64,000 bases of DNA from Halisarca cf. caerulea (Eukaryota > Porifera > Demospongiae > Chondrillida > Halisarcidae), in assembly GCA_963170055.1 (NCBI GenBank), contig CAUJGJ010000001.1, positions 788,501 to 852,500 on the forward strand, given 5' to 3'. The translations under genes and the position numbers were made by a program. Numbering within the stretch: position 1 is the stretch's first letter; each line of letters opens with the position of its first letter. This document shows positions 1-8,899 of this stretch, piece by piece. The notes under the pieces were generated by a model. That model was not told the DNA's origin. It saw nothing but the letters and a program-made list of their open reading frames with translations, and ran no database searches.

Positions 1-549
1 CACCGTACGAAAATATTTCAAAAGGCAAAAAGGCGGTGGTTAGGATCTCGGATTTTGGACACGAAAATAGGTTCAAATGAAAGCACAGATTGAAAACTTA
101 CTAAATCGAATCTTGGGCAATGATGCTCCACTCGACGGCTGTTATGTCCAGGGATTTCTGCCCGAAAACAAGGTTCCTGCTCACAAGTCGTTGGACATAA
201 ACCGAAGGGAACAACGCACATTGCTCCAAGATTCGATTCTGAGGGTTTGGTCCTTTGGTAACAACATATTACAGTTTCAAAGCTAAAAGCCGAGATCTCT
301 ACCACCGCCTTTTTCGATGAAATTTTCCTGTCGATCACAACTGCCTTTCCAGGTTGAGTCACGAATCGTCACGTGTTTCACCAATGTCTTTCTCGTATAC
401 TCACGTATACGTTCCGCTTGTACATGACATCATCGCCAAAACAAACTACAAGCGCGTGACAAACCCAAACATTGCTCGCTATAATGAAATTCATTGTATG
501 AAGCCAGATAACATCGCGCTTTTGGCTGGATTGGGACATAACACACCTG
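1..549. mobile_element. TIR element family R1, copy 1 (left end outside window)
   Basis: This is the right-hand part of a short non-autonomous element that recurs in the window (3,775-4,542 is the complete copy). The right terminus reads, inverted, CAGGTGTGTTATGTCC and ends at 549. An internal inverted repeat is visible: bases 27-56 (AAAAGGCGGTGG, then ATCTCGG) are repeated in reverse complement at about 287-316. The stretch from about 360 to 549 aligns by eye with 4,330-4,542 (shared CGTATACGT, CACGTGACAAACCC and TGGCTGGATT-GGACATAACACACCTG). Short open frames here are not conserved between the copies and are not called as genes. Confidence 0.7.
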
Positions 550-597
550 TGTACCTGCAGCCAGGGCCCTCTGGATTATGTTGTTGATGGCTCCATG

Positions 598-1017
598 TCA
601 AAATGAACGTCCCGCACTTTTCAGGCAGGACAATCCATGGAGAGCTGTTGTATCAACGTTGCTACCACAATGATAGCACCTGTGTGGGTGGCATAGGTAA
701 GCACCCAAACGAATAGCTGCTGCAATTCGAACATCATCGTTATCCATACAGAGGCCCACAGAAGCAATAGGCAAAGCATAGAGCCAGGCCCCTGACTCCT
801 TGGTGTTGGCAGCGAGGAGACGTGCCCGCCCAACATCAGTGTAAGTGCCTTCCATCAATTTGTGAAATGTGGAACTCACTTGTGGCTCATCCCAAGCCCT
901 CTGCTTGCTATCATAAGGGGTGGTAGGTGGAGGACAATTTGCTGACTGGATCCAAACGCTGAGAGCCCTTTGTTTAGGAAGGTATGGCAGCATGTGATTA
1001 TCATTCTGGGCATTGTA
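598..1017 (-). pseudogene. C-terminal fragment of a non-LTR retrotransposon (zinc-knuckle region)
   Basis: The minus-strand frame (131 codons from 993, with similar sequence continuing to about 1,017) has the layout of the region just after the reverse transcriptase in RLE-type non-LTR elements: an ESGAWLYALP segment, an RIAAAIRLGAYLCHPH segment, then a CxxC-x9-H-x3-C knuckle in CYHCGSNVDTTALHGLSC and SAGR. In relatives the knuckle is followed by an endonuclease domain. Here homology stops right after SAGR, close to the end of the R1 element at 549, so both the polymerase and the endonuclease are missing. It is a different subfamily from the 790-codon element at 41-43 kb, whose knuckle is CxC-x7-H-x3-C. 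Assignment is by motif recognition, without a database search. Confidence 0.6.
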
Positions 1018-1383
1018 GTTTCTTACTATTTAGAAATTTATATAATAATATATACTATTATACTAAGTCTACTACATTACTTTCTCACAATATTTCAAAA
1101 TTTGCCATTTTCTGTATATATAGACATCACTACAAAAAAGTAGCTGTATTACCGTATAACTGGAAATATTGACGTAAAGAATGTTTGGTGGTTTGGGGCT
1201 TTTTTATGCATTGGTGGTTTATATTTTGGCGGTTGGCCTGCTTAGGTTATAATTATATTCAAAGCCACAGCTACTAAAATGAAGTCTTTGATCGACTTTC
1301 GTACGAGGATGAAAAGTTTCTCAAGATTTCTGCTCGCTTACCGTTTTATTCTTGATTTCCTCTCAGTTCTTTAGAGATACTTA

Positions 1384-1997
1384 CAGTACAGTGCATAAAA
1401 AAGGAAACGGTAATTTCGCCTTGCGTTCAACGCTTATCTGCAAATTCCTTTCTGTTAGCGCTTAACCGGTAACCGGCAAAGTTAGAAACGTCGTAATATG
1501 TTACGCAAGCATTGTTCGAAGGAGATCTGAGCAATAGTAATGGAAACAATAACGGTGAAGTATTTTGGGAATGGATCACCACGATACGACGGAAAGGAGT
1601 TAGAATATCTGATGTGAGCTTGAAAGGTCTTCCAGAGCCCTCTTTGCGATGAATTGTTCTTTCGCGCTGATACTTTACAGTCACCCAAACTGCCATTTTG
1701 CGGACTTTGAATCCTCAGACGCTTCACAATTTTGCCGTATGAAATCTCGCCTTCGCTGTAGAGCTGAAGAAAAGGCTGCTTAACGTATAGTGTCAGAACC
1801 ATTTCTTGCGGCAAACATTACTAGTGAGTCGTCAGTGTGGGAGTCCATGTTTTATACGACGTCATCGCTTACGTCAAAACAACACCGGTCAAGTGCTAAA
1901 CGGTAACAGCAAATTTTCTACCATTTATTGGTTACCGCTTACTGGTTAACTCACTGCCGCTTATCCGCTACCGTTTCCTTTTTTATGCACCGTACTG
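1384..1997 (-). mobile_element. Tc1/mariner-like element, internally deleted, nested
   Basis: Terminal inverted repeats start CAGTACAGTGCATAAAAAAG on the left and, inverted, CAGTACGGTGCATAAAAAAG on the right. With the flanking TA they match at about 30 of 31 positions. TA is duplicated at 1382-1383 and 1998-1999, the expected signature of Tc1/mariner insertion. The 614-bp length is far below a full Tc1 element (about 1.3-1.6 kb) and only the N-terminal part of the transposase remains. It sits inside the CCGTATA element, so it is the younger of the two. Confidence 0.85.
1427..1814 (-). pseudogene. Tc1/mariner transposase N-terminal remnant
   Basis: Two overlapping minus-strand frames together look like the paired-type DNA-binding region of a Tc1 transposase. 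The first frame (from 1814) has a helix-turn-helix-like segment, LYSEGEISYGKIVKRLRI. The second frame (ending 1427) has the inter-domain GSGRPFKLT linker that resembles the GRPR hinge of Tc1. The change of frame between them indicates a frameshift, and the DDE catalytic part is absent, so this is a non-functional remnant. It lies within the TIRs of the 614-bp element and shares its orientation. Confidence 0.65.
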
Positions 1998-2190
1998 TAG
2001 GATAATCTAGTGCATTTGCAGAGTATAAGTGCGAATTTATTTATAAGCAGCTATTCATGAAACGCCAACTGCAGGCTGAGGAAAGTTAGTCTTGTATGGA
2101 AAATATTGGCAGATATTATGTTGGTGGTTCTCAATCAAACTGCCAATCTGCCAAAATGAAATGACCACCAATTTTTCTGGTTATACGGTA

Positions 2191-2414
2191 CTATATATGG
2201 TTTACCCTTAGGTTGTATCTTATAACTACCACGTACTAGTTTACCATGTTTTACATTGTTGCTGGGTTTACGAATAGTTTACATGCAGAGTAAAACATAA
2301 GATAGTAAGATAGGAATGTAATAATGAAAATCATTAAAAATCGCATGAATATCATTGCTGGACAAACCAATAAACAGGTTATATGAATATTCAAAAATGA
2401 ATGAAAAGCGCCTG
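2191..2414. other. A+T-rich interval without recognised content
   Basis: I see no open frame of note, no repeat shared with the rest of the window and no RNA gene between the two TIR elements. Confidence 0.4.
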
Positions 2415-3100
2415 CACAGGGTATATACAGTATAACCGTCTATATAATGCAAAAATGGCCGTCTTGAAATAGCTTCACGAATTATCGATCGTTTCTACTT
2501 AGTTGACAAGATTTTCACCCAGTTCTTCTTACTGGATGAAAGTTGTATATATTCCGCACATGTTTCAGACAAACTTCGCCTCGGTCGCACCTTTAGATCC
2601 CTCTCAATTCGCATGAAACAATACAAAAAGACAGAACAAGTGGTGAGCTATCCGAAAATCGTTTCTGGCTATAGGTTAAGTTATAACCGGAAAACCTGTT
2701 TTTTCACCCTTCAAACGGCCGAAAGTTAACATAAATGGTCCAATTGTGAGAAACTGCTTGATTGTAGCACTATACCTTGAACGATTTTCACAAACCGAAA
2801 CATCTTAAGATTCCGTCGAAGTTGGATTTGGTGAAATTTGAAGGCATCTAGATGTCTAACCAAGCGACTTTATCTGTGCCCTCAACAAAAAGACTTAGTG
2901 CCATTTTCGTGACGTTTTACGGATACGTAGGCATAGCGTCACAAAAGTCGCCTTCTTCCCCCATTCTGTTGATATGTGAAATTTTGTATGTCATCTGAAA
3001 AACGCTGAATGACGCTTTAAAAACAGCCGCTAATTGATGACGTTGAAACAAACACCGCCCACAATCGGAACAAGCAGCAGACGGTTATAAACACCCTGTG
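2415..3100 (+). mobile_element. TIR element family R2 (CACAGGGT termini), copy A
   Basis: The left terminus starts CACAGGGTATATAC with a nearby ATAACCGTC, and the right terminus reads inverted CACAGGGTGTTTATAACCGTC. The interior (GGCCGTCTTGAAATAGCTTC, ATCGATCGTTTCTACTT and so on) is shared with copies at 3195-3580 (opposite orientation) and 48,128-48,886. Relative to the third copy it lacks about 70 bp around 2,560. No protein-coding capacity is visible, so it is a MITE. No clean target duplication is visible around this copy. Confidence 0.8.
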
Positions 3101-3194
3101 TGTATAAAGAATAATACAACAGCATTTAGTGCAGTTAACTTTCTTCCAGGTTTGAATGTCTTCACATTGTCACAGTATGACATTCCATGCACAA

Positions 3195-3580
3195 CACAGG
3201 GTGTTTATAACTTTTGTGTCGGTTATAACTTTCTTACGGAAGATTATAACCTATAGCCCAGAATGATTTTCGGATAGCTCACCACTTATATTGTTCTGTC
3301 TTTTCGTGTTGTTTCATGTGAATTGAGAGGGATCTAAAGGTGCGACCAAGGCGAAGTTTGTCTGAAACTGCTATGTATTCCTAGTTCGCTATCTTCCTTT
3401 GGACAATACAAACAATTGCTAGTTAAGTACCAATATGCGCGGAATATATACAACTTTTGTCTAGTACGAAGAACCGAGCGAAAATCTTGTCAACTAAGTA
3501 GAAACGATCGATAATTCGTGAAGCTATTTCAAGACGGCCATTTTTGCATTATATACCTAGACGGTTATAAATACCCTGTG
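3195..3580 (-). mobile_element. TIR element family R2, copy B, internally deleted, opposite orientation
   Basis: Termini are CACAGGGTGTTTATAA at the left and, inverted, CACAGGGTATTTATAACCGTC at the right. Read on the minus strand it matches the first half of copy A and copy C, including GGCCGTCTTGAAATAGCTTC. It keeps the segment with CTAGGAATACATAGCAGTTTCAGAC that copy A lacks, but has lost most of the second half. Only 94 bp separate it from copy A, so the two form a large inverted repeat that could fold back on itself. Confidence 0.8.
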
Positions 3581-3704
3581 AAAGCTGAATGAAAAGTAGT
3601 AAACGATTAATGTATGACAATCATAGAAACTAGATGTACCACACATAATATGTTATTACCTACTAATATAAGTAAACTAATTTTTATTACATATAATTAT
3701 GAGA

Positions 3705-4829
3705 TTTGAGACAGGCTCTCACATCCACGAAGTACCGAGACAAACATACAATTTCATGGCAGATGCGGCCCATGCAGGTGAGTTATGTCCGATTTTGGAC
3801 ATAATACAAAATGGCCGACACTTCGTATGCACTAAAATTAACCCCAACTTTTTGCTTTCTGCAATGGGTTATATTGGCATGAACCTACTGTTCTACATTA
3901 CAAACATAATGACATGATGTTGGTGCATGTTCTCTTTAAGACAATCTACTAGTCAAACGTCCCATTACACACAATTTCTTTGGCTACTGTCGAAAAGACA
4001 AAGAAGCAAAATCACGGTGGTAAAAATCTCAGCTTCTGAACACGCCAATAGATTCAAACGACTTCTTAGATACATAAGTGCCTTGAAAGATTCCTGGAGC
4101 ACGGTAGCTCAAAGCACGGCTATTATGTCCAGGGGTTTCCGTCGTTTTCGGAGGTCTCCATCCACAAAACACGTGACATAGCTCGAACAGTAGAAGGTAC
4201 AAAGCTCCAGGAATCTTTCACCGCGGTTCGGACTATTGGGAACTTGATGGCACTATTGCCGTTGCTCCAAGTTGAGATTTTTACCTCCGCGATTTTGAAA
4301 TAATATTTCCACTCGAGCATCTCTCTTCTTCAGACTGCAGTCACATGCTGTCACATGTTCTACGAAAGAGTCCGAACATCTTTCTCGTATTCTCGCGTAT
4401 ACGTCCAGTTTGCGCATGATGTCATCATGAAAATGTAGCTATCTGCACGTGACAAACCCATGCGGTTAGCGCTATGGTAAAATTCATTGAGTGAAACCGT
4501 ATAATGTTACACTTATGGCTGGATTCGGACATAACACACCTGCGCATTCGAAACAGGCTCTCACATGCATCCACGAAGGAACAAAACGGACGTACAACTC
4601 CATGGCAGATACGACCCATTCGAAACAGGCTCTCACATCCAAGAAGGAACGAGATGAGCATACAACTCCGTGGCAGATACGGCCCCTTTGGAACAGGCTC
4701 TCAACATCCACGAAGGAACGGAACAAGTATGCACACAACTCCATGGCAGATTTGATCTATTCGAGACAGACTCACACATCCACAAAGGAATGAAACAAGC
4801 ATGCAACTTCATGGTAGATATGGCAGTCA
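3705..4829 (+). repeat. Minisatellite of ~70 bp, about five units, split by an R1 element
   Basis: Units carry GAAACAGGCTCTCACATCCA, then CGAAGGAAC, then ACAACTCCATGGCAGATACG. One unit lies at 3705-3774 and about four more at 4543-4829, with lengths close to 67-72 bp. The 768 bp between them are an R1 TIR element, so the array was once continuous. The overlapping short open frames at 4,425-4,903 on both strands come from the repeat and are not evidence of a gene. Confidence 0.8.
3775..4542. mobile_element. TIR element family R1, complete copy 2
   Basis: It starts CAGGTGAGTTATGTCCGA and its inverted right end is CAGGTGTGTTATGTCCGAAT. The interior contains a second inverted repeat (ATCACGGTGGTAAAAATCTC near 4,010 against GAGATTTTTACCTCCGCGAT near 4,275) equivalent to the one in copy 1. 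It is inserted in the minisatellite: the sequence before it (GCGGCCCATG) and after it (CGCATTCGAAACAGG) reconstruct a normal unit. No coding capacity is convincing. Confidence 0.8.
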
Positions 4830-4875
4830 GAATGAAAGTTTACTTTGCCATAATATGTGACTGTATTTATTGTAA

Positions 4876-5031
4876 CAGTGAAACCTCTATTAAAGTGCAC
4901 TGAGAGAAATCTCGTGAATTGACATGTATGTACATACGTACATTCAAACCTTTAGAAAAGGAATTCTTCCATGCATACACAAAACAGCTTACCGTGGTCC
5001 CAAGGGTGTCTTAACATAATAGGTTTCACTG
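4876..5031. mobile_element. Short mariner-like MITE (CAGTGAAACCT termini)
   Basis: The left end CAGTGAAACCTCTATTAA and the inverted right end CAGTGAAACCTATTATGTTAA form imperfect terminal inverted repeats. The right end abuts TA, and the left has TA one base away. CAGTG-AACCT-type ends are common among Tc1/mariner-derived MITEs. The interior is 156 bp with no coding potential. Confidence 0.65.
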
Positions 5032-5181
5032 TATAGCGTGCATATAACCAAGTGCACACATATAGGTAATAGACAGTTTAGGTGTAACTATGTTTAGCAA
5101 ATATAACTACACATCAATTGAAAAGAAGAGCAAAGTACAACTCAACAAAGAATCTGAAGCATTACTCATCATCACTCAAGA

Positions 5182-5244
5182 TGAATGAGAATTCCTGCAA
5201 GTATAACCTATATAGAATGAGAATTCCTGCAAGTAACCTATATA
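5182..5244 (+). repeat. Two-copy 32/30-bp tandem repeat
   Basis: GAATGAGAATTCCTGCAAGT is followed by ATAACCTATATA in the first copy and AACCTATATA in the second. The pair is directly adjacent. Confidence 0.75.
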
Positions 5245-5930
5245 ACTGCTTGCAATACAACTTGTGCCTGTATTACAGCAGATTCATCACCACAACAGCT
5301 AGGCCACCAGGTCATGCTTGTGCACAACACACCACTGATATTTGGAGGGAAACACTGGATAAAACCTGTGTAGGAAGAGGAATGGTCAGCATCTGATCGG
5401 CTGAACTAGCTTTTGGAGGGAAGCAACACTACATCCAAACATGAACACATGGAGGATAGACTTAGCATTATTAATGAACAAATATGAGGAATCCAAATGA
5501 ATGCCATGAATATCTAACTGGAGGGAGAACATCACATGTTTGCACTCCAGCAATTTCATTGGTTGGATTTCATTTTTGGAGGGAAAATAGGTTACACCCA
5601 CAATCTGTGAAGAATGTCCACAGAAAGCTCCCTCAGAGGACAAAGTACTGGCTAGCTCATTGCCTAGCACTGTAGAACTTCAAGAGACAAGAGGATAAAG
5701 TAAAACCAGGAAACTGCATGGAAATAACACTTGCTGCTATGTATACAGACATCAAGAGTTCTGTTGTGAAGACAGTGACACTATAGAATAAGATTAAGGC
5801 AAAGAAGAGTTAGTCCTGTATTTTTTACACTCATGCAAGAATGTTTGTTATTACTGTTACATTAGCATGTTTACAACGTCCAACAGAGATAAGGGCCAAA
5901 CAAGTACAAACATTGGAGAAAGACCTAGCT
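5245..5930. other. Interval without assignable gene
   Basis: TTTGGAGGGAA recurs loosely at about 5,341, 5,410, 5,519 and 5,573. Open frames shorter than 95 codons exist on both strands but have no recognisable domain. Confidence 0.4.
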
Positions 5931-5939
5931 GGAAGCCAC

Positions 5940-7080
5940 AGTCAGACTTGACAACATTCCACACAATGAGCTCCTACACAAATTATGGACAATTGGAATC
6001 ACAGGATCACGCTGGTTACTAATTCATAACTATCTCCAAAACAGACAGCATTTTGTCTCAATAGATTGGGGCAAAATCCAGCCTCCTACCTGTAATCTCC
6101 GGAGTTCCTCAAGGGGGAGTGCTCGGTCCATTGCTGTTTCTTATATTTACATAATGATCTTCCATCTGTAGTAAACCACTCATCAATTTTAATTACCTTT
6201 TTGTCGATGACTCGAAACTCCTTCAATCAATCACCTCTCAAGATAGTATATCCGATCTTCAATCCGACATAGATGCAGTAATTGTATGGTGCAAAAAATG
6301 AAAGCTAACTTTAAATCCTCACAAATGTTCCCTCATACAATTCAACTTATCTAACACACCTGGTAATCCCTCCACCTACACTATAGACGACACCCCTATC
6401 CCACAAGTATCACAGCAAAGAGACCTCGAAGTCACTGCCGATAGTACCCTCCAGTGGAAAAACCACCTCTCATGCAGAGGTCTGCAAACATGCATACCAA
6501 TCTCTGTACTTCATTAAACGCCACACATCATCTTCAACCTGCAAAGCACTTAAAAGAGCCCTTTTCTTAACACTTGTTTGAACTACATTATCATACTGTT
6601 TACCATGCACTGTGGAGACCACGCCACACCCAATATATCACCGAGTTAGAGCAGGTCCAAAGGCGTGCCACCAAATTCTTAGTAGATGATCCCAGTTTGA
6701 ATTACAAGGAAAGACTTATCAAGCTACATATTCTACCACTGATGTACTATTTTGAGTTACAGGACATATATACTTTTCCTTATAAAAGCATCAAATTCCC
6801 CTCAGACAACTTCAACATATTCAACTATATTTCATTCTCACAATCTAATACCCGATCGACATCAGCCAACAAACTAGTACACACTTACACCAGATCATCA
6901 ACTATCAGACATTTTACTTAAATGCAATCACTCGACTATGGAATTCCCTACCTCTAATTAACCGCAACAATACCTTACCTCAACAATACGTTACTTGCCA
7001 CTCCCAAATCCCGGATATACTTACATCATGTTATCTGTGTTTCCAGCACACACGTTGCTTTCAAGCATTTTCTAACTTAA
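5940..7080 (+). pseudogene. LINE (CR1/L2-like) reverse transcriptase remnant
   Basis: Reading the plus strand across several frames gives the ordered landmarks of a non-LTR reverse transcriptase: LDNIPHNELLHKL (helix before the palm), VISGVPQGGVLGPLLFLI near 6,090-6,150, FVDDSKLL near 6,202 as the FADD-type catalytic box, LNPHKCSLIQF, and then the C-terminal VQRRATKFL, LPLMYYFELQDI and NTRSTSANKLVHTYTRSS segments in the 115-codon frame 6574-6921. A TRLWNSLPLINR motif follows after another frame change. At least three frameshifts and several stops show that it is dead. The N-terminal endonuclease half is missing, as usual for a 5'-truncated LINE. Confidence 0.85.
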
Positions 7081-7940
7081 GGTTACAAATGTTAGCGGGT
7101 ACTAATTTTAGCGTTTTTCGGTGGCCAGTATTTAGCGGGTATTTATTTTAGCGATTGAATAGCATTTTTGTACCAAATCTGCAGTTAACGATTTTGGAAA
7201 TGTTACCATTACCAATACTGAGTACCCAATCCTCTTCTAATTCTTTTCTAAATCACCATTTCTAATCTTTATATACAGTACTATACTGTTGCAATATAGA
7301 AAACGGTAGAAACGAAACACTGAGATCAGGCAGAAAACTTAAGCTTGTAGAGTAATGTGGGGAGTTATGGGACACCTAAGGGTCTTTCATTGTAGAGAAG
7401 CAACAGATAAAGTTGAAGAATAATTTACTAGCATTCCAGTTAGGGCCATATATTATCTATAATTGAACATAGAATCCAATGACTCACATTGCATATAAGC
7501 GAAGATACAAAGAATTCTTCAGGGACACTTGGGTAGGCCATTATTGGTCGTGGAGCCTAATAATGGCCGCTCTTCACACACAGGGCTCTGTCTCATGTCA
7601 TCAATAAATTTCATTTATTTTTTCCTAGCATGGAAAACAGCATGTTTTTAGCTTTGTGATGATGTATTTTTTATTCATGTTTTTTGTTATATTTTGTGCT
7701 ATCATCACTACTTTTAAATTGAGCACTGATTTCTTAGCTTCTTCAAGACATTTTTAAGGTAGGAATACAGTAGTTGGTAACTTGTGTGCGTTTACACTGA
7801 CACAGCCACCGAGTTGTTCGCAATTGGATGGTGTGGTCAACAGATGACAAACGAACCTGCACAGCAATTTTGGAATTTTGCGCGCACTTCCTGATGCCGC
7901 TGTCAAGGCTATTACGTAATATTTATCTAATAATTATAGT
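7081..7940. other. Interval between LINE remnant and satellite
   Basis: Bases 7,100-7,170 hold a short degenerate repeat of TTAGCGGGTA-type phrases, similar in style to 62,350-62,400. The remainder shows no gene or repeat that I can assign. The last bases before 7,941 give no sign of a target duplication or transposon end at the satellite edge. Confidence 0.4.
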
Positions 7941-8899
7941 AATTTTATCTTAAGAATTAAATTGCCAAAGTTGCAAATATCCTAGAAATTGAACTTGGTA
8001 ACTTTCAAATTCTGCAAATTACACTTTTACAAAGTTGTCGAATGTCTTTTAAAAATGTTAACGTTGCTAATTTTAATTTTATCTTAAGAATAAAATTGCC
8101 AAAGTTGCAAATATCTTAGAATTTGAACTTGGTAACTTTCAAATTCTGCAAATTACACTTTTACAAAGTTGTCGAATGTCTTTTAAAAATGTTAACGTTG
8201 CTAATTTTAATTTTATCTTAAGAATAAAATTGCCAAAGTTGCAAATATCTTAGAATTTGAACTTGGTAACTTTCAAATTCTGCAAATTACACTTTTAAAA
8301 AGTTGTCGAATGTCTTTTAAAAATGTTAACGTTGCTAATTTTAATTTTATCTTAAGAATAAAATTGCCAAAGTTGCAAATATCTTAGAATTTGAACTTGG
8401 TAACTTTCAAATTCTGCAAATTACACTTTTACAAAGTTGTAAAATGTCTTTTAAAAATGTCAACGTTGCTAATTTTAATTTTATCTTAAGAATAAAATTG
8501 CCAAAGTTGCAAATATCTTAGAATTTGAACTTGATAACTTTCAAATTCTGCAAATTACACTTTTACAAAGTTGTCGAATGTCTTTTAAAAATGTCAACGT
8601 TGCTAATTTTAATTTTATCTTAAGAATAAAATTGCCAAAGTTGCAAATATCTTAGAATTTGAACTTGGTAACTTTCAAATTCTGCAAATTACACTTTTAC
8701 AAAGTTGTCGAATGTCTTTTAAAAATGTCAACGTTGCTAATTTTAATTTTATCTTAAGAATAAAATTGCCAAAGTTGCAAATATCTTAGAATTTGAACTT
8801 GGTAACTTTCAAATTCTGCAAATTACACTTTTACAAAGTTGCCGAATGTCTTTTAAAAATGTCAACGTTGCTAATTTTAATTTTATCTTAAGAATAAAA

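Larger units (their letters stand above)
1152..2188. mobile_element. TIR element with CCGTATA termini and TA target sites, interrupted by a Tc1-like element
   Basis: The left end (CCGTATAACTGGAAATATT from 1152) and the inverted right end (CCGTATAACCAGAAAAATT ending at 2188) are near-perfect terminal inverted repeats, each abutting a TA dinucleotide. The same termini bound the 220-bp element at 61,479-61,698. Interior sequence is rich in TTGGTGG/CCACCAA, also as in that copy. Removing the nested element at 1384-1997 leaves a non-coding element of about 420 bp, a MITE of probable Tc1/mariner-like TA-targeting type. Confidence 0.75.

Noticed and set aside
4425..4903. Four overlapping open frames on both strands
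   Set aside because: All are readings of the ~70-bp minisatellite whose units lack stops in several frames.
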